A stretch of DNA of 64,000 bases from UBA6168 sp041741095 (GTDB lineage: Bacteria > Bacteroidota > Bacteroidia > Chitinophagales > Saprospiraceae): positions 99,584 to 163,583 of the forward strand of contig JBGSKQ010000072.1 of assembly GCA_041741095.1 (NCBI GenBank), written 5' to 3'. Position numbers and translations under genes: made by a program. This document shows positions 17,783-27,130 of the stretch, one piece after another. How positions within the stretch are numbered: the stretch's first letter is position 1; every line of letters begins with the position of its first letter. The notes beneath the pieces are model-generated. The model was not told the DNA's origin. It saw nothing but the letters and a program-made list of their open reading frames with translations, and made no database searches.

Positions 17783-19756
17783 TCAACGCATCAAAATTAC
17801 GTCCCCTTCAAATACTTGCCGCTCCCCATTCAAAAACACCAGCTCAGCTACCCAAGCATACACGCCCGCCTGCACTTTTTTCTCCTTAAAAGTCCCGTCC
17901 CAGCCATGTGTGTCATCGTTCATCGCCATATTTTTGCCATCATAAACCAAGTTGCCCCAACGGGAAAAAACTTTCAGGTAATTCACGGTCGCCGTGCCTT
18001 TTCCTTGCAAATAAAACATATCGTTGATGCCGTCGCCGTTCGGAGAGAATGCATTTGGTGCGTACACCCGCCTTGTTTTATCCAAAATAACTGCAAAATA
18101 AATGCTGTCCCGGCAGCTATGTTCATTGGTGGCAGTGAGCAGGTAATTTGTATATTCAAGCGGGCGGGCAGTAGGATTTGGGCAGTCAAGGCAGGAAAGG
18201 GAATTTCCCAAAGGGTCAGTCCATTGGTATTGGATAGTTTCTCCTTCATTTAAAATAATTGGGAAAAAAGTCACGGTATCGCCCGACTCAATCGAGTAAG
18301 GCGCTTTTTCAAGAATCTCAATAAACGAAGATTGGATTTGGTAAAAAATGTTGGCTGTGTCGCAGCCGGCGATGACATGAACCCGATAGTTGCCGCTTTG
18401 AGTAATTGGATAGACCGCACTGGAGCTGCCGTCTTGCCATAGGAATTTTTGACCATAACTGGAGGCATCGGCCCAGAGGGTGTCGCCTTGGCAGAGCGTG
18501 TCGAAAATGGCCAATCCTTCAAAGCCCAGTTCAAGAACCTCAAGTGAGGTGCTGTCCATTTGGCCGAGTGTCTGAGGATCGTCTGAGCGTTTTTCGTCGC
18601 CACCGAATAGGGTAGGGATGCCGCTGATGCTTGCTTGGTTTTTGTAAATGCCAGCCGGGATGTCGCCCACTTCTACTGTCATTTTTACAGTAAAAACTCC
18701 TGGCGGAACCGCCATATTGACGATTTTTAAAAGCCCGCTACCGATGCCGCTGACGGCCTGGCCACCGAAAAGGTTTTGCGATAAATCAACGATTTGAAAT
18801 CCGCTTGGCAAATGGTCTTCCAGTGTGAGGCCGGGCAGTGTTGAGTCGGTTAGGTTGTGGATGGTAAAAGTATAAGCCACTTCGGAGCAGGAATAAACGC
18901 TTTCGGGAAAAACACTTTTGGACAAACTGATGGTATATGGGCAAGAGCAGCCATCGCCGCCGCCCGAACCTGGGCCACTGGCAATGACCTGCATGGCCCC
19001 CGTGTTTTTATCAATGCTATATAATGTGTTTTTCAACGGGCTATCGAAAGTGCCATAGGAAAATAGATTGCCAAAGCCATCGAAAAATAACGCTCCTGCT
19101 ACCTGGCCGCTGGGGTCGCTGGGAAAAACTGTGGTGACCGCCCCCGTTTCACTATCCAAAATAAAAATGCGGGCTTTGTTCACGTCGAGGCCATACAGCA
19201 AGCCGTTGGTGGGGTCGAAGGCAATGTCGAAAGTGCGGACGATTTCACCTGAAAAGGGCAAAACCGTTTGCCCAAACTGAGGATCTTCCAGGTCAATCTT
19301 TACGAGTTCTACATCTTGATAAACTCCGTTGACGGTTTTGCCGCCCACCATTACGTAATATTTTCCATCGGCGGAAACGTCGCCGCCGAAATAGTCCACG
19401 CCCGGCGTCACCTGAACATTGGTTATTTCTGAGTATAGGCCGTTTTTGTCAAGGGTAAAAATCTTCCCGCTTTCATAGCCGTAAATGAGGTGGTCTTTTT
19501 TCCTAAAACCAATGGCGTTGGTGGATTTGACGGTCAGGTTGGGAGGGAAAATGAGGAGTCCATTGCCTGTCGGGTTTGCGTTCATGGCATACAAGGTGCT
19601 GTTGCCCGTTCCGTTTACCCCTATAAAAAATTGGCCATTGCAGTCAAATGGTACTTGCCCATTTACCCAAAAAGCATGAAAAAATAGCCAGGCCGACAAA
19701 GGCAGGAGTTTGCTTTGTCTAAAAAAAGAGCGCCTTATTTTGCGGTAGTTTCTCAA
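17783..19756 (-). CDS. Secreted T9SS type B (gliding-motility-associated C-terminus) protein
   Basis: About 657 residues with an N-terminal hydrophobic signal (LLPLSAWLFFHAFWVNGQ). A region of about 250 residues resembles WD40/YVTN-like read-outs (LLYGLDVNKARIFILDSETGAV), then comes a DUF11-like domain (FPESVYSCSEVAYTFTIHN) and a PKD-like segment with LSCLDCPNP. The C-terminal type B sorting domain has PNAFSPNGDGINDMF and FSRWGNLVYDG and ends EGDVILMR. T9SS would carry it across the outer membrane. No ATG fits: the TTG at 19756 overlaps the stop of the MBL gene (TTGA) and leaves a short basic stretch before the signal; another TTG lies at 19822. The function is probably adhesion or gliding, unproven. 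Confidence 0.85.
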   Translation of the reverse strand: MRNYRKIRRSFFRQSKLLPLSAWLFFHAFWVNGQVPFDCNGQFFIGVNGTGNSTLYAMNANPTGNGLLIFPPNLTVKSTNAIGFRKKDHLIYGYESGKIFTLDKNGLYSEITNVQVTPGVDYFGGDVSADGKYYVMVGGKTVNGVYQDVELVKIDLEDPQFGQTVLPFSGEIVRTFDIAFDPTNGLLYGLDVNKARIFILDSETGAVTTVFPSDPSGQVAGALFFDGFGNLFSYGTFDSPLKNTLYSIDKNTGAMQVIASGPGSGGGDGCSCPYTISLSKSVFPESVYSCSEVAYTFTIHNLTDSTLPGLTLEDHLPSGFQIVDLSQNLFGGQAVSGIGSGLLKIVNMAVPPGVFTVKMTVEVGDIPAGIYKNQASISGIPTLFGGDEKRSDDPQTLGQMDSTSLEVLELGFEGLAIFDTLCQGDTLWADASSYGQKFLWQDGSSSAVYPITQSGNYRVHVIAGCDTANIFYQIQSSFIEILEKAPYSIESGDTVTFFPIILNEGETIQYQWTDPLGNSLSCLDCPNPTARPLEYTNYLLTATNEHSCRDSIYFAVILDKTRRVYAPNAFSPNGDGINDMFYLQGKGTATVNYLKVFSRWGNLVYDGKNMAMNDDTHGWDGTFKEKKVQAGVYAWVAELVFLNGERQVFEGDVILMR

Positions 19757-20598
19757 GGTAATTCTTGGTATTTTTTCTGAATCTGTACCCTGCCCCGCTC
19801 GTCTTTTTGCAAAGTGGCACAAGCGGAAAGCGGGTCATGCTCAAAAATAAGGTACCAGCCATTATCTGCCGCATTTTTTAATAACATTTCTTTTTCCTCC
19901 AAAGTAATGAGGGGTCGGATGTCGTAGGCCATCACCCAGGGCAGGCTGATGTGGAAGGATGAGGGCATGAGGTCAGCGCAATAGACGAAATGTTTATCAT
20001 CGGCATCAATGTGCAGCGCCATCATGGCATCCGTGTGCCCATAGACAAATTGGACGCCCAGTCCGGGCAGCCATTCGGCTATACCATCTTGAACATCAAT
20101 GAATTGCAGTACGCCCGCCTCGTGTAAAGGGACAAAATTTTCTTTCAAAAATGAGGCACGTTCCTTTTCGTTGGGGTTCATTGTCGTAGCCCATTGTTGT
20201 TCGTTTGACCAATAAATGGCATTCGGAAAGGTAGGCACGAGCCTTTGGTTTTCGTCAAATTTGACTGCTCCGCCGCAATGGTCGAAATGAAGGTGGGTCA
20301 AAAAAACATCAGTAATGTCATCCGGTGCCAACCCATTGGCCGATAACGATTTCATCAAAGAATCCTCGCCATGCGGCTCAAAAAAGGAGCGCCATTTGGC
20401 GTCCTGCTTGTCGCCGAGGCCGCAGTCCACCAGTATTTTCCGGTCGTCCGTTTCAACCAGCAAACAGCGCATGGCCCAGGTGCAGAGGTTCTTGTCGTCG
20501 GCTGGCTGCTGGCGGTTCCAAAGTGATTTTGGCACAATGCCGAACATGGCACCGCCGTCGAGTTTAAAAAAACCAGTAGGTATAAGGGATAAATTCAT
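19753..20598 (-). CDS. MBL-fold metallo-hydrolase (lactonase-like)
   Basis: 281 residues. The metal-binding motif THLHFDHCGG is clear, followed by a later His (YGHTDAM) and an Asp in YCADLMPS, giving the binuclear zinc site of the metallo-beta-lactamase superfamily. The overall shape resembles quorum-quenching lactonases and related phosphotriesterases, but substrate cannot be read from the sequence. The end overlaps the TTG start of the downstream cargo gene by 2 bases, suggesting translational coupling. LptD lies 79 bp upstream on the same strand. Confidence 0.9.
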   Translation of the reverse strand: MNLSLIPTGFFKLDGGAMFGIVPKSLWNRQQPADDKNLCTWAMRCLLVETDDRKILVDCGLGDKQDAKWRSFFEPHGEDSLMKSLSANGLAPDDITDVFLTHLHFDHCGGAVKFDENQRLVPTFPNAIYWSNEQQWATTMNPNEKERASFLKENFVPLHEAGVLQFIDVQDGIAEWLPGLGVQFVYGHTDAMMALHIDADDKHFVYCADLMPSSFHISLPWVMAYDIRPLITLEEKEMLLKNAADNGWYLIFEHDPLSACATLQKDERGRVQIQKKYQELP

Positions 20599-20677
20599 GA
20601 GTGAATGATTGGCATTGATTCAATATTGGTAAAAATCTAAAATCTAACCTCAAAAAGCGAAGAATAAAACTACAACA

Positions 20678-23428
20678 TCAGCCTCTAAAGCCGCCAAAAC
20701 CGTCCTGCTGTCCTTTGCCGTAGGGGATATTGATGAATCCCAGTTTGCCAGGTTTTACCCTGATGTAAAAACTATAGGATCCGAGGTAAGGCCGCCAACT
20801 GACGCCCATTTCCCAGCAATGCAGGTCTCTTGAAAAGCTAAAATCGGGGTAGGTGATGCGTTTGTTTTGAAAATCGTAGCCGAAGTTTCCGACGGTGACA
20901 TACCAATTATCGGTAAGGCTAATGGAGCCAACGGCATTGATCGTGTGGGCTGAAATGGCGATAGTGTCCTTTTGCAGCTTAGTGTCGTAGCGTTGGGCAA
21001 CAGTGAAATTGTGGCTGATGCGGAAATTTTCAAAAATGCTGAGTAAATCCTGTTCGGGCCTGGCACCTGGCTCGCCGTCTGCTGGCTCATTGGCAATGGC
21101 TTCGTCGGTGTTTACGCCTAGTATGAAATCCCGTAGGCGCTTCACGGTGATGTTGGTGCTAAAGTTAAAATTCCAATTGGCTACCCGGAGCAACTTACCG
21201 TTTGTGTCCAAATTGTACTGGTTGATACGTGCTCCTGTTTTACGGTTGAAATCATAAGGGTCGAAAGTGGCCCCGAAACGGAAAGATGTGATGTTGTTGA
21301 AAAAACTGGTGTTTCCAGATACCGTTACTGGGCTCCATTGCAGCGAATCGGCGGCAAAATTGTAGTTGCCGTTGACGGAAAGCGAGTTGAAGAGCTTCAC
21401 ATTTTTGGTCGTAGAATCCCGTTTTGAAAACAACTTGGCCTCCAGCAGATTGGCAAAACTGTAGGTCATGGCCATTTGCCTGCCGCCCGTCGTCGGCTTG
21501 TCGAAACCAGAGATGTTGTTGTTTTCAAAAACATTGTACAATTCCAATTCTTCGTCCCGCAGGTCGGTTCGCACGGATTTGAAATAGCCCCAATCCGGGT
21601 TGGTATAATCTGGAGAAAAATTGAAGCCGAAATTGGGCGTCAGCACATGCCGGATGCCACGCAGTTTACCCCTTTTAAAAAGTAAGGTGCCAAATAGTTT
21701 GGTACTCATGTTGATGCCCGCCCGGTACTGGCGGAAAGGCTTAAAGCCAAAATCTTCCATTTCCAGTACCTGACCGAACTTGGTATTTGTGGAATCAACC
21801 ACGTATTGAGGCGGTTCCGTAGAATCCAGTTCGTTGTAAATGGTGTCGCTGTAAACATATTGGATGGAGTCGTCGAATGTTTTGTCCACAGTTTTAAAAT
21901 ACCATACCTCCTTGTAATCGGCACTGGGAGTGAAAGTAAAATATTTCAAGAGGTTGAAATTGGTAGAGGCAGTCAGGTTGTGCCGTACACCAAATTTGGC
22001 ATCATCCAATGTTTGCTGGGTAAAAAGGGTGGTATCGGTGGCAGTGAAAGTATTCTTGGCTTCAGACGTATAGCGGAATTGTATTTTTTCATAAAAACGT
22101 TCCCCACCGGTTTGCAGCTTGCGCTTGAAGGGGTAAATCGTTTGAGTTTGGAAATTGAGCGTGGGGAAGTTGACGGTCACCAACCTCGTTTGCGTGTTTT
22201 GTGAGTGGTTAAAACTGGCCGAAAAATCAAAGGGTTTGTCAAATCGCTGCGTGAAGTTCATATTCGAACTGATGGAACTTTGCAACTGTGAATTGGCGTC
22301 TGGATTGTTGTTTTGGCGATAGTTGTTCGTTTGCATGTTGATGCTTCCATTTAGCGAGCGGTAAGGGTGCGCCTTGGAATCCTGGCTGTGCCGCCAATTG
22401 ATGTTAAAGGAAGGATCGAACACAGGCCTGCCTTCTACTTCGCCCCGCTGATAAGCAAAGCCAAGCGCTGCCCCTCCGTTATATTTGTATCGCTTCCGGT
22501 AATCGGTAGCCAGGTCAACCCGAAAAGTACCTTTCATATAAATGTCGCCCGTCACCTTCAGGTCCATATAATCATTGATGGGGAAATACCAGCCAATCGT
22601 GCGGAGGCCGAAACCCCAGCGGTCGGAATATTCATAATTGTTGGGGAAAATCAGGCCCGTGCTTTTGCCAGTTTTTAATGGAAAAAAGCCGAAGGGCAAC
22701 CAAATTGGCGTGGGTACGCCGCCAATTTCGATGTTGCTGGGGCCTACCACGGCCACCTTGTCCTGTATGATTTTTTGTTTGTTGCTGCGGATACCAAAAT
22801 GCGGCTCATCGAGATCGCAGGTAGAGAAGATGGCACTGCGGCTATAAACCGTGTTGCGGGCGGTGCTATCCTGCCCTGCACCAAAAAATTTTCCCTTCCG
22901 GCTCACCACGTTCATACCGTCGAAAATGGTTTGGCCATCGTAAATGATGCCTTTGTAGGTTTTAAAATTGTATCGGAGCTTGCTGGCGGTGAAGGTTTGT
23001 TCGCCCTCTTTAAAAGTAGGTTTGCCTATCCAATTCCCCCGGATGTCTTTCCGGCCATCTGCGGTCATAATGTTTTCTACCCAATCAATGATGATGTAGT
23101 CCGCTGTCATGGTCATGCTTTGGTATTTGACTTCGGCTTGGCCGTAGAGGTGGATTTGCTTGTTTTTGATGTCAAAAAACATGGAATCGGTGGCTTTGTA
23201 ATCCACTTTTTCCTCCAGGGCATCGGGCGAAACCTTTACGCTGTCCCAGTTGATCGGGCCAGATTTAAAGGTTGTTTGAAAAGTTGGCAAGGAATCAAGG
23301 GCGGCGGGTTGCCTGAAACTATTGGCCGCCACGATGGAATCGGTCTTGCTCAACGGGCTGGTCTGGCCCCATGCAAGAGACATGGAAAGCATTAATAATG
23401 AAAGAATTATATTTACCTTTGTTGTCAA
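20678..23428 (-). CDS. lptD: LPS-assembly outer-membrane protein LptD
   Basis: 916 residues. The protein puts lipopolysaccharide into the outer leaflet of the outer membrane. After a signal peptide (LLMLSMSLAWGQ) comes an OstA/LptA-like beta-jellyroll (about 70-200: DYKATDSMFFDIKNKQIHLYG, YQSMTMTADYIIIDW). A very large barrel follows with many aromatic strands, such as GFGLRTIGWYFPINDYMDL. No ATG fits ahead of the signal peptide; TTG at 23428 is the best start, and an internal ATG would leave too short a signal. It is divergent from the amidase gene, an arrangement that groups envelope genes together. Confidence 0.9.
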   Translation of the reverse strand: MTTKVNIILSLLMLSMSLAWGQTSPLSKTDSIVAANSFRQPAALDSLPTFQTTFKSGPINWDSVKVSPDALEEKVDYKATDSMFFDIKNKQIHLYGQAEVKYQSMTMTADYIIIDWVENIMTADGRKDIRGNWIGKPTFKEGEQTFTASKLRYNFKTYKGIIYDGQTIFDGMNVVSRKGKFFGAGQDSTARNTVYSRSAIFSTCDLDEPHFGIRSNKQKIIQDKVAVVGPSNIEIGGVPTPIWLPFGFFPLKTGKSTGLIFPNNYEYSDRWGFGLRTIGWYFPINDYMDLKVTGDIYMKGTFRVDLATDYRKRYKYNGGAALGFAYQRGEVEGRPVFDPSFNINWRHSQDSKAHPYRSLNGSINMQTNNYRQNNNPDANSQLQSSISSNMNFTQRFDKPFDFSASFNHSQNTQTRLVTVNFPTLNFQTQTIYPFKRKLQTGGERFYEKIQFRYTSEAKNTFTATDTTLFTQQTLDDAKFGVRHNLTASTNFNLLKYFTFTPSADYKEVWYFKTVDKTFDDSIQYVYSDTIYNELDSTEPPQYVVDSTNTKFGQVLEMEDFGFKPFRQYRAGINMSTKLFGTLLFKRGKLRGIRHVLTPNFGFNFSPDYTNPDWGYFKSVRTDLRDEELELYNVFENNNISGFDKPTTGGRQMAMTYSFANLLEAKLFSKRDSTTKNVKLFNSLSVNGNYNFAADSLQWSPVTVSGNTSFFNNITSFRFGATFDPYDFNRKTGARINQYNLDTNGKLLRVANWNFNFSTNITVKRLRDFILGVNTDEAIANEPADGEPGARPEQDLLSIFENFRISHNFTVAQRYDTKLQKDTIAISAHTINAVGSISLTDNWYVTVGNFGYDFQNKRITYPDFSFSRDLHCWEMGVSWRPYLGSYSFYIRVKPGKLGFINIPYGKGQQDGFGGFRG

Positions 23429-23512
23429 ATTCTGGTTTGAAGTTTGAAATGGCTACTAAAGCGGACTTCTATTTTTGAAAATAAAACTATCGGCTACCTG
23501 GCTGCGAAACTG

Positions 23513-23549
23513 CAAAGAACACTAAGAAAATCAGCCTTAGCGTTCTTTG
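23513..23549. repeat. 14-bp near-perfect inverted repeat
   Basis: The arms at 23513-23526 and 23536-23549 (CAAAGAAC..., ...GTTCTTTG) match at 13 of 14 positions around a 9-nt loop, between the divergent lptD and amidase genes. There is no T-tract, so a dispersed palindrome or regulatory site is likelier than a terminator. Confidence 0.65.
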
Positions 23550-23657
23550 TGTTTTATGACAAAAAATCTTGCTTTTTGCATTTGGCTTTTGGAATTTAGC
23601 TTTCAATTTCATTTGTAAAAACAAGTGATTGCCAAAGGGGTACCACCTAAAATAACT

Positions 23658-25166
23658 ATGAAGAAGGCTTTACTTTTCCTTCCAACGTTGCTGATTGGCC
23701 TCACTTCCTGGAGTTTGCCAAAACTTAACACCGACGGAACTTGGGCGGGCAAAATTATCAAAGCTGCCCAAATAACCCATGTAGATTCATTCGGCCTTCC
23801 GATGGGCGATTCGCTCGCATTGCCGATTTCCCTGCTTGTCCAAAAAGGCAGCTACGAAATAAAGACCGTGGTGATTGATCCGGGCCACGGCGGGCACGAT
23901 CCGGGCTGTTTGGGTTCCCATTCTAAGGAAAAGCACAATTGCCTCGCCATTGGCAAGTTCCTCGCCGAGGCCATGCGTAAAAATTATCCCGATCTCAATG
24001 TCATCATGACACGTTCAACGGATGTTTTCATCCCGCTGAACGAGCGGGCTGCCATCGCTACCCGCAACAAGGCCGACCTGTTCATTTCCATCCATTGCAA
24101 CTTCATACCCAAAGCATGCCAGGTACATGGTACGGAAACCTATGTGCTGGGTTTGCACGCCACCAAAGAAAACCTGGAAGTGGCCAAAAGGGAGAATTCC
24201 GCCATTTTGTTGGAAGAAAATTATCAGGAGACTTATGGCTATGATCCCAATTCTGCCGAAGCCCACATCTTATTGTCCATGTTTCAAAATGCCTTTTTGG
24301 AACAGAGCATTTCATTTGCCGAAAAAGTGCAGCAATACGCCAACAGCCATTCTTCCAGGCGCAACAAAGGCGTGAAACAGGCTGGCTTCCTGGTGTTGCG
24401 CTATGCCACCATGCCCAGTGTCTTGGTGGAAACGGGCTATTTGAGCAACAAGGATGAGGAGGATTATCTCCACTCAGAGGCAGGACAAATCAGCATGGCC
24501 AATTCTATCTTGATGGCTTTTACTGATTACAAAGCAGAAATGGAAGGCAGGGCTTCGCAACAAATCGCCATGCTGGACGAATCTGGCCAGCGGCCTTCCA
24601 AAAAGCAAGATGACAATTTACAAAATGTAGAAAAGCAACAGGCGCCACCAAAACAAGAAGTAGCAATGGCTGTGCCTGTGAATGTAGAAAGCAGTGCCGC
24701 CACGGCCACTAACGTCAAACCTGAAACCAAAGCATTCCCAAAGAAAAATGAGGGCGCTAAAACGAACGAATCACCCCGCCTGACCAATGCCGATAAGCCA
24801 TCCGAACGGCAGGTAACGATCCCAAAGAAGGAGCCTGCTGCTGCTTCTCCAAAAATATTGGCTTCGACGCCCTTGATCACGGAAGCGGTCAACCTCACGC
24901 CACAAAAGGTTGAGGTTCAGTTCCGTGTGCAATTGGCGGCCTCGCCACAACTGTTGGACGTAACAGCTGGGAAATGGATGAGTGTACCCTATTTGATAGA
25001 AGTAGTGGAAGAAAGTAAGTTATATAAGTACCAGGTGCGTAATTTCGCCAGCCTGGAAGAAGCCAACTTCGCCAAAGACAAACTGCGCCAGGTAGGCTTC
25101 AACGATGCGTTCGTGGTGGCTTACCAAAACGGGAAGAGGGTGGACCCAAAGGGTTTGATAAAATAA
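23658..25166 (+). CDS. N-acetylmuramoyl-L-alanine amidase with SPOR-like C-terminus
   Basis: 502 residues. A signal peptide (about 1-19) precedes an Amidase_3 domain (about 68-290) with the zinc ligands in IDPGHGGHD (H77), E91 in SKEKHN and the distal ISIHCN. The catalytic Glu is in VLVETGYLSN. This periplasmic enzyme cuts between MurNAc and the stem peptide, usually during cell division. A Pro/Lys/Ala-rich linker of about 100 residues leads to a SPOR-like fold (FRVQLAAS..., YKYQVRNFASLEEA), which would bind denuded glycan at the septum. ATG 23658 sits at the signal peptide; the longer GTG frame at 23625 does not. The mlaD-like gene follows 90 bp later. Confidence 0.92.
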   Translation: MKKALLFLPTLLIGLTSWSLPKLNTDGTWAGKIIKAAQITHVDSFGLPMGDSLALPISLLVQKGSYEIKTVVIDPGHGGHDPGCLGSHSKEKHNCLAIGKFLAEAMRKNYPDLNVIMTRSTDVFIPLNERAAIATRNKADLFISIHCNFIPKACQVHGTETYVLGLHATKENLEVAKRENSAILLEENYQETYGYDPNSAEAHILLSMFQNAFLEQSISFAEKVQQYANSHSSRRNKGVKQAGFLVLRYATMPSVLVETGYLSNKDEEDYLHSEAGQISMANSILMAFTDYKAEMEGRASQQIAMLDESGQRPSKKQDDNLQNVEKQQAPPKQEVAMAVPVNVESSAATATNVKPETKAFPKKNEGAKTNESPRLTNADKPSERQVTIPKKEPAAASPKILASTPLITEAVNLTPQKVEVQFRVQLAASPQLLDVTAGKWMSVPYLIEVVEESKLYKYQVRNFASLEEANFAKDKLRQVGFNDAFVVAYQNGKRVDPKGLIK

Positions 25167-25256
25167 AGTATCCTCCCTTGTTTTATTGCCCAAAATGAAC
25201 AAGTCCGTTTTACATTAGTTACAGACAAACAAAATCCATTCATCCATTATCAAAAC

Positions 25257-26282
25257 ATGAGGAAAGAGACTAAAATCGCCCTGTTTACCATCGTTACCCT
25301 TGCATTGGCCATTTGGGGCTACAAATACCTCCGGGGTTTTAATATTCTCAACAAAAATCTGACAGTTATTGCCGAATTCGAAAACATCGAAGGTTTGAGG
25401 GTTTCGACGCCGGTTTATATTCACGGGCTACAGGTTGGCCTGGTGGCCAGTTTTAAACAGAAAGACCAAAACCTGGACATGATTGACGTAGAAATGCAGC
25501 TCGATCCTGGCGTGAAAATTCCCGAAACCGCAGTCGCTGAAATCGTGACCAGTGTGATGGCAGGTTCCACCGTCAACTTGGTTTTTAAAGGCAACTGTAC
25601 TGGCGACGCTTGCCTTCAAAACAATGATCGCATCCCCGGTGTGTTGAAAGGTGTACTTTCCTCCCTAGCCACACCGGAAGAGGTGAAATTGTACGTGGAA
25701 GAACTGAGCACAGGCCTGAACGTCTTGATTGACACTATCGGCAAAAAATTATCTGAAAGCGAGGAATTGAAAAACAGTGCCAAGGATGTACAGGTCATCC
25801 TTGCCAACCTCAACTCCACCACCACCCGCCTTGATAGGTTGATGGCCAACGCAGCCGGGCCGTTGGAAGGCACCCTGAAAAATTTTGAGTCGGTGAGCGG
25901 CAACCTCAAAGCCAGCAACGAACAGATCAAGACCATCCTTGCCAACCTGGACGTTCTGAGCGAAGATTTGAAAAAAGCCGACATCAGCGGATTGTCGGGC
26001 GACGTAAAAAAGACCATGCAAAAGCTGCAAGGCACCCTTGCATCCGCAGATGGCGCCATTGAAAACCTCAGCGCTGCACTGAACCAGTTGAAGGCTGGCG
26101 GCGATGGGGCAATAGCCATGTTGTTGCACGACAAGGCGTTTGCCGAAAAATTGCAAATTACCGTCAAAGATCTTGACTTGCTGCTACAGGATATACGCCT
26201 GCACCCGGAGCGCTACCGCCGCATTTTATCTAAAAAAGAAATGCCCTACGAAACGCCTGAAAAGGATCCGGGAAGGCAGTAG
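25257..26282 (+). CDS. MlaD/MCE family lipid-transport protein
   Basis: 341 residues. One N-terminal membrane helix (about 8-24) is followed by an MCE domain (about 35-115: VIAEFENIEGLRVSTPVYIHGLQVG). A long helical tail (about 135-330) carries heptad-like repeats. MlaD-type proteins form hexameric rings in the periplasm that carry phospholipids between the membranes with an MlaE/MlaF ABC transporter, which is not in this window. Placement beside the amidase and lptD fits outer-membrane upkeep. Confidence 0.92.
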   Translation: MRKETKIALFTIVTLALAIWGYKYLRGFNILNKNLTVIAEFENIEGLRVSTPVYIHGLQVGLVASFKQKDQNLDMIDVEMQLDPGVKIPETAVAEIVTSVMAGSTVNLVFKGNCTGDACLQNNDRIPGVLKGVLSSLATPEEVKLYVEELSTGLNVLIDTIGKKLSESEELKNSAKDVQVILANLNSTTTRLDRLMANAAGPLEGTLKNFESVSGNLKASNEQIKTILANLDVLSEDLKKADISGLSGDVKKTMQKLQGTLASADGAIENLSAALNQLKAGGDGAIAMLLHDKAFAEKLQITVKDLDLLLQDIRLHPERYRRILSKKEMPYETPEKDPGRQ

Positions 26283-26292
26283 GCAACTTATT

Positions 26293-27009
26293 ATGCCCCT
26301 CCAAGCATTTGCACTCCGTATTGCCAATCTACCCTTTGTACTGCCCATCAGGGTTTACAGGCTGCTGTATCATATATTGAAAGGCTTCAGTTTTTTCTTT
26401 TTCAAATGGCCAAAACCAAAAAGAATTACTGATTCAATTGGTTTTTGGTGGTTTGAGCTTTCCTTCGTCCTCCTGGAGTGCCTTTGTGTACCAGAAATTT
26501 ATGAAACGCTGAACGACCTTTTAAAACGCAACATCCGTGGGCTAAGCCACAGCGAAACCGAAATCGCCAAATCCGTTTTTGGAAAATCCATTGATTGCCG
26601 CCGGGTTCGCATTGACGAAAAGGCAACAGTCGGATGCCGCAAGCACCATATTATTTATGTCAGCTTTTACACCATCAATTCCTGGGGGAAATTTACCCAT
26701 GACCTGCTCATCCATGAATTGGTGCATGTTTGGCAATACGAAAAAATGGGGGCGGTTTATATTCCACGTGCCTTGCAGGCCCAAAAATCCGGGATGGGAT
26801 ACAACTACGGCGGAGTTGAAAACTTGAAAAAATTCAAGTGTTTGGACGATTTTAACCTGGAACAGCAAGCTGATATCATAGCGGATTATTTTAGGATAAA
26901 ACAAGGGCTTTTGCCTACCTGGGGCAATGGCAAGCAGGCGGATTTACACCATTACCTAAGGTATGTTGATGAAATAAGCGAGGCAGGTGGCCACCATCTT
27001 GTTCGTTGA
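26293..27009 (+). CDS. Putative zincin (HExxH) peptidase-like protein
   Basis: 238 residues. HELVHVWQ (H141-H145) supplies two metal ligands and the Glu base, and a downstream EQQADIIADYF supplies a probable third ligand. The HExxH plus ExxAD pattern recalls DUF4157-type gluzincins. The first 75 residues are hydrophobic and basic without a classical signal peptide, so it may associate with the membrane. ATG 26293 is 10 bp after the MlaD stop; an upstream TTG at 26140 would overlap mlaD by 140 bp and is unlikely. The substrate is unknown. Confidence 0.7.
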   Translation: MPLQAFALRIANLPFVLPIRVYRLLYHILKGFSFFFFKWPKPKRITDSIGFWWFELSFVLLECLCVPEIYETLNDLLKRNIRGLSHSETEIAKSVFGKSIDCRRVRIDEKATVGCRKHHIIYVSFYTINSWGKFTHDLLIHELVHVWQYEKMGAVYIPRALQAQKSGMGYNYGGVENLKKFKCLDDFNLEQQADIIADYFRIKQGLLPTWGNGKQADLHHYLRYVDEISEAGGHHLVR

Positions 27010-27130
27010 GGGCCTTTTTTACATTCGTTTTTCCTTCTTTTCCAATACTCGTATGTTTGCCACGCCATAAACGGCGTTTGGAACCAGGCAGGCCAAAGCA
27101 GCGGTGTTGCCAAAAAAAATCCCAGCGGAT

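Noticed and set aside
22775..23395. 206-codon plus-strand ORF opposite lptD
   Set aside because: It is a shadow of the lptD frame, which has clear domain content.
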